From Diadema setosum (Eukaryota; Echinodermata; Echinoidea; Diadematoida; Diadematidae), in NCBI GenBank assembly GCA_033980235.1, contig CM067067.1:38793985-38857984 (forward strand): a stretch of 64,000 bases of DNA, written 5' to 3'. This document shows positions 55,850 to 64,000 of this stretch, in pieces. The translations under genes were made by a program, and so were the position numbers. Numbering within the stretch: the first letter of the stretch is position 1; every line of letters starts with the position of its first letter. Below the pieces are notes generated by a model. That model saw only the letters and a program-made list of their open reading frames with translations, did not search any database and was not told the DNA's origin.

Positions 55850-57190
55850 AGTTAGTTGTAAGCCTCCATTTTTTTTTTCTTTTTGGTCGTATTGATGACA
55901 GCGTTTGGGATGCTTTAATGCAATAAATTTCACGAGGAATGAAAAACCCGCAACTTAAATTATTTACACGAGAGCCAGGTAGGTGTGCTACAAATTTAAC
56001 TTTTAAAAAAATTCAAATTAGTGAAATTCTTCCGTCGAGATGTTTTCATTGCAACTGATTGACAAATTGCCCAACATCGACGTAAATAAGCACCGAATTG
56101 ATCAGTGTTTTAGTAGTAGCCATGATTAAAACACACACACACACATCACACGCGCACACAGCTCTCAACTTATAGGGATTAAATGGTCAAATGTTCTTTC
56201 TATAAAGAAATTCCATTCAACGTTCAAACTGAATTTAAAAAACAAATAAAGACAAACCAATGATCGATGAATATCTTTAGATATGTCTTTGCGAAACAGA
56301 GATATCAGTGGCAGTCACATCAAAGAAATTGTGATCAAGCAGCACGCTAGTTAGATAGTTTCGTGTTCAGGACTTAAAACCTCCAACCCCGAAAACAGAT
56401 AAGAAGATGTACCATCGGAACAATACGTGTAGGGCCTACAATACATATGCTGAGAGCCATTCATCTTCCTCAAAGGGGGAAAAAGATTTTTGTCCGTCAC
56501 TGTCCGTGACTGTAAGATCCCGTCTGCACGACAAGTGATAAGCATATAATTATCATGATTTGTTTTCTCGAGTGATTTTGTTTCTCTTAGTAATTATTCC
56601 ATAGTAGAACAACGGAGCAGTAAAGCGCAGTCGATTTCATGGAATCGTTTTACGCGTTCGTGACGAGTTAATCATGCCATGAAATACTAATCAAGGTGTC
56701 TATGCCCCTATAGAAACTGTTCTTTTACACAGCCGATACTTTCATTAGCATTGACTATGGTGAAAACATGTAATGCGGTATGATTTCTCTGTGAAAAACA
56801 GACGCACTATGAAAACATTTCAAATGTCACCACTAAACTATAGTTATATGGTTATGTCGTGTGAAAGAATAATTTTCACCTTTCATGCTTACCTAGATTT
56901 TGTTTTATGTATCTCTACTACTTTCATCGTCACTATTATTCTTAATGATATGGGAAAGGGCCTTGAAATTATGCACATTGTACCAATGCCTTAGACAACT
57001 ATTGTGTTTTTATCCTAGTCTCGCTTGCACATTACTCTCCGAACTAGGAATTCAAAATGAACCATCGTTTCTGATAAAGATGTACCAGCATGTCTGACCT
57101 CATAAGTATGCTTTTTGCATCAAATTTGAGCCTTCTGCAATGCTTTCTACATGAGAATCTGATATGGTTAAAATACGTTTTGCCACAACG
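55850..57190. other. Sequence without recognised gene
   Basis: A short CA tract near 56,131-56,160. Open frames of 60-75 codons have no recognisable domain. Confidence 0.4.
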
Positions 57191-57214
57191 GCCATTTTGA
57201 CATTCAAAATGGCG
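57191..57214. repeat. Palindrome of two 'gccattttg' motifs
   Basis: 'ggccattttgacattc' is followed directly by 'aaaatggc', making a small inverted repeat of a YY1-like core. No nearby gene is recognised, so function is unknown. Confidence 0.6.
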
Positions 57215-57796
57215 CCGAAGACATTGTCATGAATTATATGCAAATTAATGTATCCATGATTCGCTCGAGGAAACCTTCTAGAGATCACACACACTGGCGC
57301 TCGAGGAACAAAGTCAGCCCTTGTCGTCTCCTTCTTAATGATTGACGGTGATGTGGCTTTATTATTTGTCCATTGTCAGAGAAATGACAACATGATTGGG
57401 GAAAAAGGAGAAAGAAATAGGGTTATTCTTTTTTTTTTGTTGTTGTTGTTTGAGCCCCCAAAATTACAAAGTTAGCTGAAATAAATCAATTTTGGCACAA
57501 AAATCTCACCGGATTGTGTATTTTGACATAGCAGGCTGTACTTAATGTATTTGTCGGTTTTGATACACGCCTGTGGTCAAGCTCATTCAATTTTGTCTAG
57601 AAATAAGACATGGCACCCATGGTAACATAGCTCTTCCCTGACATTCCTCATCTTCGTAAAGGTGGTGATATGAGGAGTATGGAATTGATTTCTCTACTTT
57701 GAGTCAATTCAAATTCGGAGACACCAGAGATTTTCTTCTGTAAGGCTGTCTTTTCGGGGCGTGATGGGGGCGGGAGGCATCGTGAGGTGTTTAGCT

Positions 57797-57970
57797 TTAA
57801 AGGGGAAATCCAGTCCAAATATAAGTTATTATATGATAAAAAAAAGAGTAAAATATAACGAGTTCAACGGTAAAAACTTGACTGAAATTGGATGAAAAAT
57901 AACTTGAACTCGTAATATTTTACTTTTTCTTATCAGACTAACTTATATTTGGACTGGATTTCCCCTTTAA
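57797..57970. mobile_element. TTAA-bounded palindromic element, 174 bp
   Basis: Begins TTAAAGGGGAAATCCAGTCC and ends with its exact complement. The arms are near-perfect reverse complements almost to the centre ('aaatataagtta' / 'taacttatattt', 'aacgagttcaa' / 'ttgaactcgt'), around a short loop near 57,875-57,890. Non-coding. Confidence 0.9.
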
Positions 57971-58109
57971 GAAAAGTTGCCATTGATGTCAAACTAAAGG
58001 TCTCGACCGACCATTAACCTATTCCTAAGGTTTGTTGCTCCGAAACACCAATTTCCTGTACCAAGATTTTCGTTAATCCGAAAATAAAATAACAATAGAC
58101 TCTAATAAT

Positions 58110-58250
58110 AAGAACATTGTTTATGGCGTCAATCCGAAGGTTCATCCGTCCGAAAATGAAATAAAGTTCGTTTTTCCGAAGGTTAGCTCGTCCGAAAATG
58201 AAATAGGATCCCTTATTCCTAAGGTTAGATAGTCCGAAAATGAAAACAGG
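58110..58250. repeat. 42-bp tandem repeat 'ccgaaggttagctcgtccgaaaatgaa' type
   Basis: 'ccgaaaatgaaa' recurs at 58,150, 58,192 and 58,234 (spacing 42), alternating with 'ccgaaggtt'. More degenerate copies extend left to about 58,030. It is the same family as the inverted cluster at 14,925-15,140. Confidence 0.8.
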
Positions 58251-58274
58251 ATCGTTTATCAGACAATGAAAAGA

Positions 58275-58275
<1 letters not shown>

Positions 58276-58314
<39 letters not shown>
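58276..58314. repeat. (GA)n microsatellite
   Basis: About 18 GA units. A T10-G18 tract follows at 58,359-58,383. Confidence 0.95.
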
Positions 58315-58589
58315 AAAATGCGTACACTACGTAACGAACCTTACAAACCTTATTCCTTTTTTTTTTTGGGGGGGGGGGGGGGGAGTCGATCCCCGGCCCC
58401 CACCCCCGATTCCGCGGGGTCTCTGTATTGTTCAAAAACCATGTCAATTATGACCACGGTGAATTTGGCTGTCTCAACTGGTAGCTCCCTCTCGGGATGT
58501 GTCGTCACAAAAGACTTAATTGATGTTTTTTTTTCCGCCACTAGATGACTTATTTAAATTTGTTGTAAAACGCAAGAGAGAGTAATGGT

Positions 58590-58818
58590 ATAATGGCAAA
58601 GATGACAACAATGATGACGATGACAATGACTGATGCTGATTTATATTGCCCAGCCATGCTTTGTCTATCGTTCTCTCAGAAGGCCCTGCCGCTATCATTT
58701 CCGGAAAAGCACGTAAGTATCCTCTTGGGTCAAGACGGCTATACAATCTACTGTCAAGACGTGCATATTTTTGATTATATCAAGATGTAGAAAAAAATAA
58801 AATAAACTTGAACTTGAA
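58590..58818 (+). mobile_element. Probable retrotransposon 3' tail, plus strand
   Basis: Ends 'agaaaaaaataaaataaact' followed by 'tgaacttgaact', an A-rich end plus hexameric tail. No reverse transcriptase signature is visible upstream, so only the tail is supported. Confidence 0.45.
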
Positions 58819-58819
58819 C

Positions 58820-61370
58820 TGTGGTAGGTGGAGCGTCCTGAAAACATAGACCCAACAAGAAATCGTGCGTTGAAATTAATCGTTCCAAGTCCCTATGCTC
58901 ATGAGAATGTCACCACATTTCAATATACGGCTGACAAATTGCTGCTATCATGGCTATAGTGCCTGGGTGAACCGCTTCGTTTCTCCAAAGACTATAGTCT
59001 TGTTTACAAAGTCTAGAGTCAGACATGCACTGAAAGTCAAACCCGGTGCTAAATCCCTAAACCCGACCCTCCGTTAATTCCACCATCGTCTCAGATCTGT
59101 TGTCAAGAAAGACTTTCTGCATCTCAGTATACCGTGAGCATTACCTTAACAACAATGACCTTGTTGCCATAATACACACAATCCAAGCTCGCCTTCAACA
59201 AGTTCAAGGAATGCACGCTGGTATTATGAGGAAATGCTGGAATAAAGGAATCTTTCATAGATATGAATATGAAGACAAACATGGCAAAAGGCAATTTTTG
59301 CTCTACGTAATTCGGTAGAAAGAAGGGGCACACTGATTTGAAAGCATATCATGAAAGAAAAACCTAGATTGAACATTCCGAGGGGTCAACTTATTCTTGT
59401 CTGATCCTTCGTTGTCTTTGAAGCACAAGCCGCCAGAGGTGGGATATTGCTCGTGTTCCAATATTCCAGAAAACGTGCCTAGAAAACAGAAAGTGCCTTC
59501 CCTCGAAGACTCAGTAATTCGATAAGATCAGTGTTTCGTATTACTCGTGGGCTCCTCGACATTTCAAGATGATGTAGTCCAGGTCGAAAACATGAAGAAT
59601 AAAGCGATAGTTCGGGTATCGTGTGGAGTTTGTCGGTATAGTCAGTCTGTATAGTGATTGATTGGTTTGAATCTCAGATTCGCTAGCATGATTGTTTTAC
59701 TTGGAGGCGACTACTCATACCGTTGACGTAGGTTTTCGACAAATCTTCACGGCATATGCCCTATATGGTCAAAGTACTGTGTACAGCAAAATGTCGTGAT
59801 AAACTGCCTTTGAGATTAACACCCCCTTTCTTCAAGGTCCCTTGAACGCTTAATATTACAGAGGTTAGGAAGATCCAGACACGATATAACACTATTTTCG
59901 TGACTGTGATAACTTATTATCTAATATCCATATCAAATTTTCCTTTGTGCAAGTTTGAAAGGTTGAATCTGAAACATTGCATCAGCTAAATAGCATCTTT
60001 TGTTACTTTATTATTATACTGCCATACGCAAAACAGGGAAATGAGGAATATATTGACAAAATGAAATTAAATCATATAGGGGGAAGATATAGAATAAACG
60101 TTAGCGTACATACACTCAACAGTTGAAAAAATACTTAATTACCTTTTCGGTTGCAATTACTTCATGCATTTTAGAAAAAAAAAAAGCTTTAAGTGCTAAT
60201 ACAAACGTACTTTCATCAATACTTCATCACTGTCAATTCAATGTGATATCACAAATTGTGGTAAATACACCAAACGCCTATTCCAACCACACCGACAGGC
60301 CGGGGCCTCGACGCCATGCTATGTCATGTCGATTGGTTGATATTTTATTAATCACACTTTTTGGGAAATCGTACAGAAGAAGAGAGAATGGCATATTACC
60401 AATAACAAGATTTCAGACTCGTATCCATCAACAGTCTGTAATTAAAAAGATTTCCTTGTCTTCGAATGTCGACCCAAATGATAGTTTCAATAATACCATC
60501 AAACCTGAATACTATTTTTAAAGGTTAATGTAGGGATTCATTTTGGTTGGGTTTGCAGCTCAATATCTTTAAACAAAAAGAAATCATTCGGCTGCAGTTA
60601 ACAAAAGCGACCAAATCGCATTGTGTTAAACACCAGATTGAGGCGACTAAAGGGCGCTAGAGGCCATCAACTCCTGGGGGAATTATTCCACAAAATTTGT
60701 CATTTTGTCATGATTAATTTGCCTCTCTGAATTTCACAGCGCAGTGGTGATCTGAAAGTGGGAAAATATTATTTGGCTGCACTCATCAAAGCTGCGCCAA
60801 ATCAGAAAGACATTTGCAATTTGAAAAGGAACAGCATTTTTAATGTTCTGAAATGTGATGCTTATCTAAGAATCCATTGTATGATGTATAGCGATTATTT
60901 TGGAAGATTCTGCAACAGAAAATAATTCGATATTCATGAAAAACAATAATTGCATCAAAATTAATGAAAAACGATCTGTGATTCTACTCTGTGATGTAAT
61001 AACAATGAAAAGTAAAAATCATGATAAATAAATCACACCTAACCACCGAAATGTGATTTCTAGGAATGAATGGACGAGGCTGTATAGTAATGACATCACT
61101 AAACCATGCTGATTAACACCAACTGCGCATACGGGGCCGGCATGCACGTCCACGTCAGTATCTCTCACCTCTCATCGCGTGAGAACCCATTAAACTCAAT
61201 GGCCCGAAGTCAAGAAGGTGGCAATCTAAACCATGGTTTATGCAATTTAAACCATGTTTTGTTTTGTTTTTTTCTGCGTAAACCCTGATATACGATTGAC
61301 AGATTGCGTACGCTAACAGACATCCAGTAACAAATGCGAGGTGATACGAGCATGTCAAAGGGGCCCATGA
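58820..61370. other. 2.5 kb without recognised gene
   Basis: The longest open frame (60,123-60,521, plus strand, 132 codons) shows no domain, signal peptide or splice context that I recognise, and is AT-rich like its surroundings. I see nothing supportable here. Confidence 0.4.
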
Positions 61371-61374
61371 TTAA

Positions 61375-61470
61375 GCTCCGTGTTGTATCTGTCGAACTCG
61401 TGGGCTATTTTTACCTAGTGTCGAACTCATGGGCTGTATGGATCGTGGGTGCAGGTCTGGTGGGATGACC
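61375..61470. repeat. 'cacgag' repeat cluster 5 (one arm)
   Basis: 'ccgtgttgtatctgtcgaac', 'tcgtgggctatttttacct', 'agtgtcgaactcatgggctg' and 'ggtctggtgggatgac' reproduce the right arm of the foldback at 23,213-23,580. The left arm is absent. Confidence 0.85.
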
Positions 61471-61592
61471 CTTTATTTTTATATCAGGCCAGCTATAAAG
61501 GAGGCGAGTAAATACGCGGTACGCGCGTAGCTCGCTATAGAGGCTAAAAGGCGCTGTTTTGTTTTGCCCTGCAGGCAGCGTGTTTTATATGA

Positions 61593-62984
61593 CAGGCCCG
61601 TAGCCAGGGGGGGTGCGTCGGGTGCGTACGCACCCCCCCCCCCCCCCCAAATTCTGAAAGGTCCACTTTTTCATAATAACGGTTTTTAGCAATTCTCAAG
61701 ATAACAATCCAAATAAATATAAAGACACATTATATGCTACGTAAATGTGGAAGAGTACGTTGAACAATGTTAAAAATAATTGTACGAAACTCTTTTGTTG
61801 TATGAACCATCGGATTGTCCCCATGCACACAAACACAAATGTTATGTATCAATCTGTGCGAGCTATTATTATATTGGCACTGCATGCCATGGCCCTTGGC
61901 GCGTGTGACCGGTGTTTTTTTTTTTTTTTTTTTTTTTCCACTGGCCGCCCGAGTACGTGCGATTCGTGGATGACATTGATTATCCATTACAACTTTGACG
62001 TTGATAACGAGAGGGTGTGACCGATTGTGATAGATTTGTAAACTGAAATACAAAAATATTCGGCTCGCTCGCTGCGCTCGCTCGCCAAAATTTGTATAGA
62101 AAAAGAGAAGAAGATAAGAACAAAACGTGACGACGCGGACAAATGATAATGTCTATTGTGTTCACTCATGTCATTTTATATTCAGCAGGAAAAAATGTTA
62201 CACGGAGCAGCGACTGCAATTTCATTCGTTCTGAAGCGATCGCCGATTTTATCAAAGGAGGACGCCAACATTTTCGATCATACGGGGGAGGGGGGCACAA
62301 AAAAAAAACACAAAAAAGATAAGAAAAAAACGTAATGATGACGCGGAAATATACAAATTTCGGCTCACTCGCTCGTACTAATTTAGAGTATTTTTTCAAG
62401 TCCTCACTTTGTTGGTATAAATCGTTATCAATAACGTCGTCACTATAATTGTGAGATTTAATAAGCAAAAAATGACAAGAATTCCATGTTTTGTAAGCTG
62501 AAATACAAAAATTTTCGGCTCGCTCGCTGCGCTCGCTCGCCAAAATTTATATAAAAAAGATAAGAACAATATACGTGATGATGACGAGGACATATACAAA
62601 TTTCAGCTCACTCGCGCGTACTAATTTAGAGTATTTTTGAAAGTCATCACTTTTTTTGGTGTAAATCGTTATCTATAAGGCCGTCACTATATCTTGATTA
62701 GAATTGTAAGATTTAGTAAGCAAAAAATGACAAGAATTCCATGTTTTGTAAGCTGAAATACAAAGATTTTCGGCTCGCTCGCTGCGCTCGCTCGCCAAAA
62801 TCTATCAAAATTCATAACATTTAAATCACCCTCAAAAGATCCCTTTTAAGTGCTTGAAAAAGCATCATGTGGACTTTATTTAAAGTCCCTACCGGGATGG
62901 GGTTGGGGTTGAACACTTTTTCAGAAATTAGGGGCGCAATTTTCGTGCTTGCCCCGGGCGCCGTTTTCCCTAGATACGCCACTG
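61593..62984. mobile_element. Possible ancient composite DNA element
   Basis: The left end 'caggcccgtagccagggggg' and the right end (reverse complement 'cagtggcgtatctagggaaa') are loosely similar, and the type 'c.gtagccagggg' is frequent at transposon ends in invertebrates. Flanks show no target duplication, and the interior contains a C18 tract (61,630-61,648), a T23 tract (61,915-61,937) and the 62.3-62.8 kb tandem repeat. It may be several elements; kept as a weak call. Confidence 0.35.
62310..62806. repeat. ~250-bp tandem repeat with 'gctcgctcgctgcgctcgct' motif
   Basis: Two full units (about 62,310-62,558 and 62,559-62,806) run from 'aaaaagataagaa' through 'aatttagagtattttt', 'gacaagaattccatgttttg' and 'ctgaaatacaaa' to the GC-rich 'gctcgctgcgctcgctcgcc' motif. 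A third partial copy of the motif end lies at 62,040-62,100. Confidence 0.85.
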
Positions 62985-63014
62985 ACCGTTTCAGGCTCTG
63001 TTCTGGATACGGCG

Positions 63015-63463
63015 GTAGAAACTCATTCTTTTTTGTTGTTTATTTTATCATTATATACTAATCTCTTTTCTAACTTACAGGTAGCGGATTTCTTTGCAGG
63101 CCAAATTCGGAAATGTAGTGTTGATTATTACTTATACATTTTCTCATGTTGTGACAGTTCTATTGGTTCTCATTTTAAAGTGAGCCAAAACCTAAGAACA
63201 TTTTCACTTATAATTTCCAAAGAGTATTATGCAGGCACGCAAACTCATTTTAGTTGTATTTCATATAAATTTAATGGGTAAGAGGGTATGAGAGAGAATG
63301 GAAAGTGCTGAGCTACGAAGTAAAATGGTAAAGTAAAAAGTTTGTCAGATAGTATTACAAAAGAAACTCATTCTTTTTTTGTTTGTTTATTTTATCATTA
63401 TTTACTTATCTCTCTTCTAACTTAAAGGTAGTGGATCTCTTTGCAGCCCAAATTCGAAAATGC
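63015..63463. repeat. ~100-bp direct repeat, 346 bp apart
   Basis: 'gaaactcattctttttt' to 'ctttgcagg.ccaaattcgg' (63,018-63,113) recurs at 63,364-63,460. Both copies contain a pyrimidine tract ending 'taacttacag' or 'taacttaaag' before 'gtagcggatttctttgcag'. Confidence 0.8.
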
Positions 63464-63464
63464 C

Positions 63465-64000
63465 TAGAGACAGCTAGTAACCAAATATGCTACTATAATT
63501 TAATAAATAAGAAATAACCATTCCAGTATGTATCTTAGTGTGCACAGTAAGACAGATCAAATCAAATAGGAAAACATCTGAGCACTAAGCCTGAGGTCTG
63601 AATTTGTACTCAACTTCTTCCAATGGCTAACGGATGTTCTTAGCATGATGGTTAATATGACATTTGACTGATATTGGAGATGTTTGCGAATCGGATCTAC
63701 TACCTTTAATATTATTAAATCTAAAATGATTATTTGAAAGTTCGGAAATGCTGGAAATATCCTACCACAAGGAGGCAAAATATAAATGGTTCACATTTAC
63801 AATTCATTTTGTTTTAAAAATTTTCTTATTTATTTTCGTTTTTGACAAACTCGCATTCCAACGGCTGATATACTGTATAGTAAAGTGAATGTTTCATCTT
63901 CCAAACAGCATCCAATGGGATGGAAAACTCCAACTGAAAGGTGGACACCGTGACCATACTCGCTAAAGAAAACGCGTAATAGGGGTCGTTTTTTCTCACG
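63465..64000. other. Sequence without recognised gene
   Basis: AT-rich end of the window. Nothing recognisable. Confidence 0.4.

Noticed and set aside
60123..60521. Plus-strand open frame of 132 codons
   Set aside because: The longest frame without obvious low complexity, but AT-rich like its surroundings, with no domain, signal or splice evidence.
62510..62540. Resemblance of 'gctcgctgcgctcgctcgcc' to parvovirus inverted terminal repeats
   Set aside because: Only a short GC-rich similarity; the motif is part of a 250-bp host tandem repeat and no viral gene is nearby.

Overview
This is a stretch of AT-rich eukaryotic (animal) nuclear DNA, dominated by repeats and sparse in genes. Evidence for this is split genes with GT/AG introns, a secreted C-type lectin gene, the first exon of a rhodopsin-class GPCR, tRNA-derived repeats with intact pol III box A/B motifs, many long (CA)n/(TA)n microsatellites, and 3' ends of non-LTR retrotransposons. 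Small secreted lectins and the repeat styles (TTAA-bounded palindromic elements, 'ccgaaggttcg' repeats, GC-rich 'cggccgcgg' elements) suggest a marine invertebrate, most likely an echinoderm. That assignment is an inference; no species is identifiable from the sequence alone.

Layout. 1-14,395: a mosaic array of two ~2-kb repeat units, here called X and Y. X carries a tRNA-Leu(CAG)-like and a second, box-A-only tRNA-like segment; Y carries a tRNA-Ile/Asn-like segment. A GC-rich inverted-repeat transposon (9,985-10,575) sits inside the array. 15,200-16,230: a duplicated promoter plus signal-peptide exon of a lectin gene (minus strand), without recognisable downstream exons in the window. 16.2-20.2 kb: a 33-bp minisatellite, a non-LTR retrotransposon 3' end, and the first of five clusters of a 'cccacgagtcatacagc' repeat. 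20,463-24,284: a complete three-exon C-type lectin gene on the minus strand (175 residues). 25.5-46 kb: a zone rich in foldback/palindromic elements and microsatellites, interrupted at 42,792-43,144 by the first coding exon of a GPCR (plus strand), whose remaining exons are not found in the window. 46-64 kb: no convincing gene, but several well-bounded non-autonomous DNA transposons (51,775-52,314; 52,636-53,016; 54,709-55,845; 57,797-57,970), a 42-bp tandem repeat, a GA-rich tract and a 250-bp tandem repeat near 62.3-62.8 kb.

The only protein-coding content I can support is the lectin gene, its partial paralogue and the GPCR exon. They are not functionally linked by anything visible. The most interesting material is structural. 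It includes six TTAA-bounded palindromic elements, one of which is nested in another repeat with a paralogous unoccupied site visible 2.2 kb away; a precise 77-bp in-place inversion distinguishing two copies of unit Y; a foldback element built from ~20-bp 'cacgag' motifs; and a lectin domain that has lost exactly its inner disulfide pair while keeping its calcium-site residues. I found no previously undescribed enzymatic or defence system.
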